Positions 1 through 7,646 of a stretch of 55,209 nt of DNA are shown piece after piece. The notes under the pieces were generated by a model, which saw only the letters and a list, made by a program, of their open reading frames with translations, was not told where the DNA came from and did not search any database. How positions within the stretch are numbered: position 1 is the stretch's first letter; each line of letters opens with the position of its first letter. The translations under genes were made by a program, and so were the position numbers. Origin of the DNA: a virus; IMG/VR virus record IMGVR_UViG_3300049846_001695, positions 1 to 55,209 of that record. One strand, given 5' to 3'.

Positions 1-301
1 CTGGGAATACGAGCCTTGCGAGCTCTGCGTAAATATCTGTAACAACTACTGCTTTCTTGCCATCCGAAAGTTCTTTGGCGAAAGACTTATTTAGGTCTGG
101 ATTTTCGTTGCCAATTACATACACCATAAATAGATCTTCTTCCAACGACTTGAAGAATTCTTTCTGTAATTGCGGAAGATTTCTTTTGGCCATTTGCTGC
201 TGCAAAAGCCATGAACCTCTCGTTTCTCTTGGAAATTCTTCTGGTTGTTTTTTGATTAGTTCCTGCGACTCTCTTATTTGAGTTTTGATTTGGGTATTCA
301 T
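1..301 (-). CDS. Hypothetical protein, 3' end outside window
   Basis: An open frame starts at ATG 301-299 and reads leftwards through the window edge with no stop, giving about 100 residues. Its ATG overlaps the TGA of the DNA polymerase gene (ATGA), the same 4-base coupling seen across this minus-strand block, which supports a real gene. The visible part begins MNTQIKTQIRESQ, is rich in Gln, Glu and Lys, and turns hydrophobic near VVVTDIYAELARLVFP. There is no motif I recognise. It is probably cotranscribed with the polymerase. Confidence 0.72.
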   Translation of the reverse strand, partial: MNTQIKTQIRESQELIKKQPEEFPRETRGSWLLQQQMAKRNLPQLQKEFFKSLEEDLFMVYVIGNENPDLNKSFAKELSDGKKAVVVTDIYAELARLVFP

Positions 302-3300
302 TCTTTCTCCGATTCGTTCTTCCTTGAAGAGTGGACTGGAATTATAGCGTCTATATTAAAATCTGTCAATTCCTTACGTTTTGACAAAATTGCAATAGCT
401 ATCGTACCAACCGTATTCTCCCTAAGTGCCTTTAACTTGTATGGTGATTCATACTCTGGCCATTTTACAAATTCTTTAGTTACTCCGTCTATATCAAGCA
501 GGTATTTCTTGGCACTGAGCATTAGTCCCGTTTCTTTCTTCTGTCTGTCTCTTTGTTTGTATGAGAACTTGTTTTCATCCATGACAAATGTAGCAACAGC
601 TACTCTCAATACCTTGCCGTTATCAATACTTGCCTGCGTATTTAGCTCCTGAAACGTCTTGCCGTCTAGGAATGGCATTGGCTTTATTTTCTCTATCCCC
701 TGCGCCATTATCTTAGAAAGCACTTTCGGATCTTCTGGATAATAGATGTAGTAGTCTTTTACGCCAACCGTCTTCTTTTGAACCCCGTGGACCCTTGCCA
801 AGTACAGATCTGGAGCCAAGAACTTGGAATATACGGCTAGGAAGTCCTTTCTGATCTGGTAAATATCCAGTGGATTGGTTATCGCATATCTTGGATTTAT
901 CTTTTCTGGACGTTTCTTACCTAGAGCTTCAGCCATTTTTAGGTTAAAAAACTCTAACTTTTCTATTGTGTTCAAGCCGTGGGGGAATAGAGAGTCCATT
1001 ACTCCAGAAACAATCAGCTTACCGATAACCCCACTGTTGTTGAGGTTAGATCTCTTGGTTTTGATCTCTCCAGACTCATTAACGTATGTGGATTTCTTGG
1101 TTTTTGCTATTTTCTCGGTAAAGTCTTCGATGTTCTTATACGGAGAGTTCTCCACTAATTCTGTGTGAGCCTTTTCTCCCAACCCCTTTATGATTGAAAG
1201 TGGGGCGATGATTTTATCGTCCTTGATATAAAAGCTTCCTGTAGAGAACTGGATGTCTGGCAGAATAATATACTGTTTGCAGTACGGCCAGAATTGTTCG
1301 ATCTTTTCCTTGTTGGCATCTCTGAGTACGCCGCACCACCACTGTAATGGATAGAAATGTTTTAAGAAGGCTGTAGCATACGATAGATAGAAGTAGCTAA
1401 TCGCGTGAGACTTGTTAAACCCGTATTGACCGAATGTAACAATCTGATCCCAAACCTCTTCAGCGACTTCCTTGCCGATTAGTTTTGTGGCGTTTTCAAT
1501 GAATTGTGGCTTTCTGGCCTCTACCTTGTCTAGCTTTTTCTTACCAATGTCAGATCTAAAGGCTTCGGCTTCTATACCCGTACACCCACTTAGTTTTTTA
1601 TAAATCTTTGTTAAGTGCTCTTGATACACGATAACGCCGAAGGTTTGGGCAAGCTCGCTGCTTAGATATTGAATCTCCCCAATTGGCTTTCCGCCTCTAG
1701 CTCTTGCGGCGTATTCTTGAAGCATGTTTCTAGATGCGTTTTCATCAGAAACTACGGCATCAAGTGGCCCCGGTCTGTTAAGGGCAATAAACAGCGCGCC
1801 GTCTTCCTTATTGCTAATTAGATCGGTCCCGTCAGCTTTCTTGCCCTGAAAACTCTTGAGTCCCTTTCTGGCACTTGAAGTACCTAGCTGAAAAACGGTT
1901 TCAACGTCCATGTTTATGATTTGCTCATAAACCTCTGGCAAGTCAGGCAAGTCCCAAATATCATAGAACTTACCATCGTGCTTGAGAACACGGTGAGCCG
2001 GAACCTTTTTGCCGTTAAGAGTATATTCCTTTATGCTTGGATCTATCTTATTTTGTTCTCTTAGGATCTCTAAAGTTTGCTCAATATCCTTTAGGGCATT
2101 TACAGTAAGGTAGTCCATTTTAACCGCGCCAGCATCTTCGCAAGACCCAGCAGTATACTGTGTAGCTCTTTCTCCAGAAATTGTTATAAGCGGAATGAAT
2201 GAGTCAATGGGCTTGTCGGCAACAACAATGGCCGAAGCGTGTCTGCCCAGAGATCTTGTAACCTTTAGGATTTTAAGAACAATGCTCCATTGTTGTGGAC
2301 ATTCCTTTGCGAATCTCTGTAGACCTTCGTTCTGATAGAAATACCCCTTCACTTCTTCACCAGAATCGTCTGTATATCCAAAAAGGAATCTTAGGTCTTC
2401 AACCCCCTGTGGGGTAGATGGGATAGTTTCACACAATGCTTCTATTTCTGGAGTGATATGCCCCCAAGTAAATCTTGAAACGTCCTTTAGTGCGGACTTT
2501 AATCTCAAGAGATTTCTTGTGGAAATCTGAGCTACGTTGTTGCCGAATTTTTCTTTAATGAAACCAATGGCAACATCTCTATCCGAGAAGTCCATATCAA
2601 TATCTGGTAGTCTTCCAGATGCAATACGGTCGTGCGTCAAGAATCTGTCAAGAGATAGATCGTGCTTAATTGGGTCAATGTGAGTAACGTTAAGGTAATA
2701 GTTTATCAATAGACCCGAGGCAGAACCTCTGCCCGGTCCATTTAATCTACCGGCCTTAGAATAAGCCTCACAACTGTCTTCCGCGAGGAAGAAGTAAGGG
2801 AGTAGATCTATTACGCCATTTTTGTGGATTAGCTCAAGCTCTTTTTCGATTCTCTCTTTATATACCGGAGAGTCGTTGTACCTACCGTGTTTATTTACCA
2901 AACTCCAGAAATGCTCTAGAGTTTTTTCTGGATAAAATGACTTAGGTAGAGATACCTTTTGGTCAAGCTTGAAGTTCTTGAAAGAATCTCTCCATTCAAT
3001 ACTGTTATTTACATATTCGTCGAATTCTTTCTCCGAGATACCAAGCTCTTTGTTTAGGAGGGCGAATGCTTCTCCAGAGTCCTGTCTGTGGTAAGATCCA
3101 TAGAATCTAAATGAGTCACCCATTCCACCAAGCTTTGCGTCCTGAACGATCTTTAGGTCTGAGCTTGCGTAGTGAGCATCGTCGGAAATAAGTATCTTAT
3201 CCCCGTATTTCTTAGCTAGTTCTATAACAAAGCGATTGGCCCCCATTTGGACATCTCCATCTGGAGCCCACGGGCGGCATTCGTTTGGAAGGAAGTCCTG

Positions 3301-4098
3301 AACTAGATTTACAGAGAAAATCTCACTGGGTTCTAGCTGCTCCCATGTGCTACCGTTTTTAACGGCGATGATTTTGTCTACGATTTTGTTCTTAAGAAAC
3401 TCTTTGGCAAGGTCTACAACCTTGATTTCATCAAATCTTTCTGTTTTGACCTTCTTGCCAAGGTAATACTTAAGTTGCTTGCCGTTCTTTAGTGTGATGA
3501 ATACGCCAGATACCCAGTTTTTGTCGCACTTATGAGGAAAAAGCTCGACAATGAATTTGTCCTTACCGGCGATACCTCTAATCTTTTCGTAGTATTTAAC
3601 CGCTAGGTCTGGTCTGTCGGCCATAAGATGGCGCGACACGATTCCAACCAAGCATCCAGAGGAAAAAGTGCAGTTGTGGTGACTTAACTCTTCTAAGTCG
3701 TTCCATGAGAAAATAGGCTTGCGCTCTGAACCATGCTGCTCGGCGGTCAAATCTCTGTCTGAGACTTTCTTAATTAACGCTTCGTATGCAGCCTGATCTC
3801 TGGCGTGGATAAGGAGGTGTCCGTACTTATAATACTCAGATACCTTTTCAATGCCACTGGACTTGATTATTTGGCAATCATCGTCACGGTGGTATGCCTC
3901 AATACCCAAAATCGGTACGAGGTTATTCTTTTTGGCGAGAGAGTAGACCTCTCTACAAGCCCCTAAGAATCCATGATCTGTGCAGACCATTGAGCCAGTT
4001 CCTAGCTCTAATTCCCTCTTTAAGAAATCTTCTGGAGTAGATGCGCTGTCCAATGATTGAACATGGACGTGCGGAGAAACAAAGTTGGTCTTTTTCAT
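298..4098 (-). CDS. dnaE: DNA polymerase III alpha subunit (DnaE-like), replicative polymerase
   Basis: This C-family replicative polymerase has 1266 residues. The N-terminal PHP domain shows HVHV (H10, H12), TDHG (D41, H42), GIE (E67), H94, C149 and DDAH (D307, H309). Those are the ligands expected of a metal-binding PHP that can proofread. The palm has GPGRGSASG (454-462), PDIDMDF with D501 and D503, and the third acidic residue in KMDYL (D662). FNKSHAISYFYLSY is the usual C-family thumb/finger signature. About 85 residues around 194-280 interrupt the PHP domain between its central and last strands and do not match the usual DnaE layout. The gene ends a block of overlapping replication genes. 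No epsilon-type exonuclease is visible, consistent with PHP proofreading (inference). Confidence 0.96.
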   Translation of the reverse strand: MKKTNFVSPHVHVQSLDSASTPEDFLKRELELGTGSMVCTDHGFLGACREVYSLAKKNNLVPILGIEAYHRDDDCQIIKSSGIEKVSEYYKYGHLLIHARDQAAYEALIKKVSDRDLTAEQHGSERKPIFSWNDLEELSHHNCTFSSGCLVGIVSRHLMADRPDLAVKYYEKIRGIAGKDKFIVELFPHKCDKNWVSGVFITLKNGKQLKYYLGKKVKTERFDEIKVVDLAKEFLKNKIVDKIIAVKNGSTWEQLEPSEIFSVNLVQDFLPNECRPWAPDGDVQMGANRFVIELAKKYGDKILISDDAHYASSDLKIVQDAKLGGMGDSFRFYGSYHRQDSGEAFALLNKELGISEKEFDEYVNNSIEWRDSFKNFKLDQKVSLPKSFYPEKTLEHFWSLVNKHGRYNDSPVYKERIEKELELIHKNGVIDLLPYFFLAEDSCEAYSKAGRLNGPGRGSASGLLINYYLNVTHIDPIKHDLSLDRFLTHDRIASGRLPDIDMDFSDRDVAIGFIKEKFGNNVAQISTRNLLRLKSALKDVSRFTWGHITPEIEALCETIPSTPQGVEDLRFLFGYTDDSGEEVKGYFYQNEGLQRFAKECPQQWSIVLKILKVTRSLGRHASAIVVADKPIDSFIPLITISGERATQYTAGSCEDAGAVKMDYLTVNALKDIEQTLEILREQNKIDPSIKEYTLNGKKVPAHRVLKHDGKFYDIWDLPDLPEVYEQIINMDVETVFQLGTSSARKGLKSFQGKKADGTDLISNKEDGALFIALNRPGPLDAVVSDENASRNMLQEYAARARGGKPIGEIQYLSSELAQTFGVIVYQEHLTKIYKKLSGCTGIEAEAFRSDIGKKKLDKVEARKPQFIENATKLIGKEVAEEVWDQIVTFGQYGFNKSHAISYFYLSYATAFLKHFYPLQWWCGVLRDANKEKIEQFWPYCKQYIILPDIQFSTGSFYIKDDKIIAPLSIIKGLGEKAHTELVENSPYKNIEDFTEKIAKTKKSTYVNESGEIKTKRSNLNNSGVIGKLIVSGVMDSLFPHGLNTIEKLEFFNLKMAEALGKKRPEKINPRYAITNPLDIYQIRKDFLAVYSKFLAPDLYLARVHGVQKKTVGVKDYYIYYPEDPKVLSKIMAQGIEKIKPMPFLDGKTFQELNTQASIDNGKVLRVAVATFVMDENKFSYKQRDRQKKETGLMLSAKKYLLDIDGVTKEFVKWPEYESPYKLKALRENTVGTIAIAILSKRKELTDFNIDAIIPVHSSRKNESEKE

Positions 4099-4120
4099 AG
4101 TTGTTGTGCGAGTAAATGTT

Positions 4121-4126
4121 ATTATA
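4121..4126 (-). promoter_or_regulatory. Possible -10 element upstream of dnaE
   Basis: On the minus strand a perfect TATAAT overlaps the stop codon of the upstream gene, 22 bases before the dnaE ATG. No good -35 lies 16-18 bases upstream, so this is a weak candidate for an internal promoter. There is also no convincing Shine-Dalgarno sequence before the dnaE ATG. Confidence 0.25.
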
Positions 4127-4409
4127 CGGTGGCCAGACAGCGCGAACAGATTTTTTCAGAGTCACCTTGCTGTAAAGCAAAGTGCGGAGAATCCACGTTA
4201 ATTACATACGCTGGAATGCATTTTGGTGGGGGATTTTCTTGATTTACATCAAGTCCGCAAACAGTCTTGCAAGAAAGCTTGCTTCCTTGTTGCGAACACC
4301 CATCAAACACATGGATTTTTACTCTGTATCCAGAAGAGTTGAATTCCTCTTCTGAGATTATATTGCCGTTTTTAACGACAATATCTGCTGGTTTTGTATA
4401 TGGTAACAT
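4122..4409 (-). CDS. Small cysteine-rich hypothetical protein
   Basis: The product has 95 residues and six cysteines (C38, C47, C51, C64, C88, C91), including a C-terminal CSRC pair, so a small zinc-binding fold is possible. I recognise no family. It lies between the 70-residue gene, whose stop abuts its ATG, and dnaE 23 bases downstream, so it is probably in the same transcript. The overlapping 75-residue frame from 4180 into dnaE is a shadow. Confidence 0.62.
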   Translation of the reverse strand: MLPYTKPADIVVKNGNIISEEEFNSSGYRVKIHVFDGCSQQGSKLSCKTVCGLDVNQENPPPKCIPAYVINVDSPHFALQQGDSEKICSRCLATV

Positions 4410-4622
4410 TTATTCGTCATTCGATAGTTGCTTTTTAAGCTTAAGTAGTATTTGTTGATAACGCTGTGTTATTTCAGCTTCGCCAATGGATAATGCCTGT
4501 GAGATGAGTCTATCAGAGACTCCGTTCGGGTGTCTCTCTAAAAGTTTCTTGAGGCTAAAATCGAACCTTTTAAGATTTATGAAGTCACTGTCGTTTTCTA
4601 TCTTTTCCTTTAAAAAGTTCAT
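4410..4622 (-). CDS. Small helical protein with possible HTH
   Basis: This 70-residue, strongly helical, charged protein is not a family I recognise. The segment GVSDRLISQALSIGEAEI followed by a Lys/Leu-rich helix resembles a helix-turn-helix of the sigma region 4 type, but this is only a pattern impression. It overlaps the upstream 131-residue gene by 38 bases in another frame and is followed directly by the cysteine-rich gene, consistent with tight operon packing. Confidence 0.6.
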   Translation of the reverse strand: MNFLKEKIENDSDFINLKRFDFSLKKLLERHPNGVSDRLISQALSIGEAEITQRYQQILLKLKKQLSNDE

Positions 4623-4980
4623 ATACCGTAGCCGTTGTTTTCTTTTTTGGTGAAGGCTCTATCTTTATCTCCACCATCAAATTTATCTTGTTTGACAGTT
4701 CCTTGATTTGCTTGACCAATTCAAGCTCCTCTTTTTTATAGTCAATCAAGAGTTTTAAAATCTTGTCTATATTAAACAACAGATTTTGGTAAATGTCAAT
4801 TTTTATGATCTTTTCTTTTTTAAGGTTTTTAAAGTTTTGAACTAGAGTTTGATAAACAAGGTTAAACTGCTCTTGCAATTTTCTGTTTTTGGCAAGAGAT
4901 ATTTCAGCCTTATTCTTAAGTCGTTCTAGTGAAACTTTATCTCGGCTTTGGTTTGCTAAAGAAAACGTTGTGGGGCTCAT
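4585..4980 (-). CDS. Coiled-coil hypothetical protein
   Basis: The 131 residues are dominated by Lys, Glu, Leu and Ile with long predicted helices (residues 15-105), typical of a small coiled-coil phage protein. No catalytic motif is seen. The start overlaps the phosphoesterase stop by 4 bases (ATGA type), which supports translation, and the 3' end overlaps the next gene. The function is unknown. By context it belongs to the replication block. Confidence 0.65.
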   Translation of the reverse strand: MSPTTFSLANQSRDKVSLERLKNKAEISLAKNRKLQEQFNLVYQTLVQNFKNLKKEKIIKIDIYQNLLFNIDKILKLLIDYKKEELELVKQIKELSNKINLMVEIKIEPSPKKKTTATVYELFKGKDRKRQ

Positions 4981-6233
4981 AAACTTTTAAAGGGTTCAAT
5001 TATCTTATCTAAAGATTGGTTTTTCCGATCTTCTTCTGTAACCCACAAAGTTCTTAAGTCTCCGCATGGATATCCCTCTACGCTTTCAAAAAGCTGCTGC
5101 CCCGTTGGAGCGTCGGGGTCGATATTCAAGGACAGAGCATATCCATCTGTCGGAATTAGCGGAGGGTTTGTAATCAAAGTTGTACCATTTTTCATGGCAA
5201 TCTTCATTGCTGTATGAATGTGACCAACCATGAATACAGAGTATTTTTCTACGTTTTTTCTTGCATTTATCTTGTTTATCTCATTCTCTAGGTTTGAGAC
5301 ATTTATGACGCCCATTGGGTTCGGAACCTTTATCTGGTTATCGCCATGTGTACACCAATACCCCTCGTTAAACGATGTATATGAGTAAAACGGGGCCTTG
5401 GTTATGTTAAACTTGATGTTAGGGATATGTCTAAGCTGCTGTTTAACAGCATAGTAGATTACAGTTGAATAAGAGTTGTACTTATCTGACGTAGCCCTAT
5501 CTGGATGCGTATACGGGATTCTATCATGGTTTCCCGTAGCGCAATTTACCTCTATTTCTGGAAATTCAGAAGCTAGGATATGTAGCGAGCGCCCAAGGAC
5601 GTATATGGCTCTACACATTTGTACCGCCGCCTTGGCACTTGACTCTACGTCATGTATTTTCCCTTGAATAATATCTCCAAGAATGTTGACGTAGAGCTTG
5701 GTATTTTTTCTGTAATTTGTCTTGAAGTCTAGCGTGCCAGTTACAATTCTGGCCATCGATCTGCTTTCTTCTTCTGCGCCATACTTTCTAATGCCCGTAT
5801 CTGGATCTAGGTCAGATCCAAAGTGAGTATCGGAAATCATAAGGTGCTGGTGACGCTCCAAGAACTTCTCTCTCTTAGGAAGCTTTGGTAGTGAATAGGT
5901 GCCGCCGCCAAAAACAGAATCAACAGTTGAGGTTAATTTGTCAGAAATTATTTCTGCAATTTTTTGGTCTGTAGTTTGTTTTTTGATCTTTTTGGCGGCG
6001 GCTTTAACCTTTAGCGCCTCTGCATAAACGGCGGGGCCAAACAAAACAGTCTTTACGTTCGCAAATCCGCCAAGCTGCTTAATCATTTGACGGTAATCAA
6101 AAGAGATATTGCTGTCCTTTGCGAACTTTTGAAAGTCATTCCACTGAAGCTCCTTTGGGTCATTGCCAAAAACCTCTGAAGCATCTGTGAATAGTTTTGA
6201 AAATAGCTGTAAATCTGCCGTTTTAGAAGTCAT
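4977..6233 (-). CDS. Calcineurin-like metallophosphoesterase
   Basis: This 418-residue protein carries the full dimetal phosphoesterase motif set: SDTHFG (D135, H137), LGDIIQG (G186, D187), TGNHDR (G234 to D237), THGD around 296-298 and GHIH (337-340). About 120 residues precede the catalytic domain and have no motif I recognise. The family hydrolyses phosphodiester or phosphomonoester bonds in nucleic acids, nucleotides or proteins. The substrate here is not evident. It differs from the SbcD-like nuclease at 19303 in length and N-terminus. An AGAGGG sequence lies upstream of the ATG. Its position in the replication block suggests nucleic-acid processing (inference). Confidence 0.9.
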   Translation of the reverse strand: MTSKTADLQLFSKLFTDASEVFGNDPKELQWNDFQKFAKDSNISFDYRQMIKQLGGFANVKTVLFGPAVYAEALKVKAAAKKIKKQTTDQKIAEIISDKLTSTVDSVFGGGTYSLPKLPKREKFLERHQHLMISDTHFGSDLDPDTGIRKYGAEEESRSMARIVTGTLDFKTNYRKNTKLYVNILGDIIQGKIHDVESSAKAAVQMCRAIYVLGRSLHILASEFPEIEVNCATGNHDRIPYTHPDRATSDKYNSYSTVIYYAVKQQLRHIPNIKFNITKAPFYSYTSFNEGYWCTHGDNQIKVPNPMGVINVSNLENEINKINARKNVEKYSVFMVGHIHTAMKIAMKNGTTLITNPPLIPTDGYALSLNIDPDAPTGQQLFESVEGYPCGDLRTLWVTEEDRKNQSLDKIIEPFKSL

Positions 6234-6236
6234 TTT

Positions 6237-6797
6237 TTAACCCTCTTGTGGCTGTGCCTCTGGAGAGGAAACCTTCTTATAGATTTCCGTAATTACAACG
6301 GTGCCTCCGTCTGGCAAATCTACAGTTGAGCCAACCTTTTTGGCTACAAACTGATCTACCAATACTGGCGGTAGACTCATAACCTCTAGGGTTACTCTAC
6401 CGGCACCAAGGACTTTGCCTTCCTTCTCTGGTCTTGCGACCACGACACAATCTGTATCAACTTCTTCGGCTGGAGTCAAAAGGCCGCTCTTAACGAGCCC
6501 CTCAACCTGATAAGCCTCTTGCTTTGCTATTTCCTCTAGCTTTGCTTGCTTGAGTGCTTCAAGTCTACTGTGTAGGGACTCTTTTAGTTTGTATGAGTCC
6601 GTATCCAGCTTAACGGAAAGTTCTTCCACGAGATTATCTATTACTTCTTTCTGGATAGACAGGGCACTTCTCAGATTCTCAACTAATGTCTCAAGAACCT
6701 GTTCAAGAACCTGTACTCTGTCCGTACTACGCCTAACATCTGACTCTACTTGTCCTACTCTTTCATTGAAAGTCGTTGGTTTTTTGTCTGTACTCAT
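6237..6797 (-). CDS. Coiled-coil protein with small C-terminal beta domain
   Basis: Of 186 residues, about 10-95 form a heptad-rich coiled coil. The C-terminal part has a conserved-looking segment, VAKKVGSTVDLPDGGTVVIT. Coiled coil plus that small beta domain recalls the layout of GreA-type factors or FKBP-like domains, but identity is not strong enough to name it. It is spaced 3 bases from its neighbours on both sides, so it is cotranscribed with the phosphoesterase. The function is unknown. Confidence 0.7.
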   Translation of the reverse strand: MSTDKKPTTFNERVGQVESDVRRSTDRVQVLEQVLETLVENLRSALSIQKEVIDNLVEELSVKLDTDSYKLKESLHSRLEALKQAKLEEIAKQEAYQVEGLVKSGLLTPAEEVDTDCVVVARPEKEGKVLGAGRVTLEVMSLPPVLVDQFVAKKVGSTVDLPDGGTVVITEIYKKVSSPEAQPQEG

Positions 6798-6799
6798 TT

Positions 6800-7645
6800 T
6801 TATTTAACCGTTGTTAACATTTGCGTTATTGCTGAATCTTGGGATGCTGATTGTACCTGTGCCATAGCTCTGCTTGCTGCTGCGTCTGCTATCTCCTGTA
6901 GAGATCTTTTCTTGACTCCATCCTGCTGCTGGTCTGCTGCCGTTTTTACGACTTGACCATTTGGGAGGGTTACTTCTATTTCTTTTCTTTTTCTAGGTGG
7001 CTTTACCTTTTCTGGTACTGTACTTCCAGAAACCTCTACGGTCGTAGCCACCCTTGGTGTTTTGTCTTGTGCTAACTTTGTTCTATTAACCTTTGGTGGT
7101 TCCGGTGGAGCTGGTTTTTCTACCTTTGGCTGCGCCATTGCTGGGTTTTTGTTCATAACTCTAGATGCTAGATGCTTAAGAGCCATTAACTCTTCCTTTG
7201 AGAAGGAATCGGTAGCAAGCTGCTCATGCTCAATTCCCATTAGAATTCGGAGTCTTTGCTTAATGAAAGACCTAACTTCGTTTTCTACCTCTTCGGCAAC
7301 CTTTGTTGCCGAATCAAAAAGAGAATTCTGTAGAAGCGCCTTGTAGCAATTGGCCTTCTCTAGCCTAAACTCTACTTCCGATAATTTTTCGTTATCTTTT
7401 TCTTCTTCCTCGATGGATTCTAACACCTCATCGGCGCTTTCTGCAAGCTCTTGATTCACGGATGGTGCAACCATAGGTACTATTGGTGCTCTCTCTAGCA
7501 TCCTACGGCGCTCCTGTTCGGCGCGCTGCTTCATTTCCTCTAGTGAAGGATATGAACCGCCGTGGGCAAGGGACGGCTCTTGAGAGTCATCCCTTGCAGA
7601 TGAAAATGCTGATTCAAACAAATCGTCTTCGGTTAGTTTAGGCAT
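6800..7645 (-). CDS. Hypothetical protein, charged, possibly scaffold-like or DNA-associated
   Basis: I place the start at ATG 7645 (MPKLTEDD), giving 281 residues. The longer frame to 7687 would overlap the RNR by 41 bases. The sequence is acidic and helical in the first half (residues 30-170), followed by a Pro/Lys/Thr-rich linker with PPRKRKE and a short Ala/Gln-rich tail. I recognise no domain. The low-complexity, linker-rich build suggests a scaffolding or adaptor role, which is an inference. It lies directly downstream of the RNR with no gap. Confidence 0.72.
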   Translation of the reverse strand: MPKLTEDDLFESAFSSARDDSQEPSLAHGGSYPSLEEMKQRAEQERRRMLERAPIVPMVAPSVNQELAESADEVLESIEEEEKDNEKLSEVEFRLEKANCYKALLQNSLFDSATKVAEEVENEVRSFIKQRLRILMGIEHEQLATDSFSKEELMALKHLASRVMNKNPAMAQPKVEKPAPPEPPKVNRTKLAQDKTPRVATTVEVSGSTVPEKVKPPRKRKEIEVTLPNGQVVKTAADQQQDGVKKRSLQEIADAAASRAMAQVQSASQDSAITQMLTTVK

Positions 7646-7646
7646 A

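Noticed and set aside
194-280. Possible shadow gene at the left edge on the plus strand (57-281)
   Set aside because: It is antisense to the truncated minus-strand gene, whose ATG overlaps the dnaE stop in the operon-typical way.
3258-3519. The insertion in the DnaE PHP domain as an intein
   Set aside because: No Cys or Ser start, TxxH or HN end was found, so it is an ordinary insertion.
3953-4180. 75-residue minus-strand frame overlapping the start of dnaE
   Set aside because: It lies in another frame over the PHP domain and the cysteine-rich gene, with no independent support.
6550-7346. Cys/Ser-rich plus-strand frames opposite 6237-7645
   Set aside because: Composition is that of antisense coiled-coil codons, and they cross two real genes.
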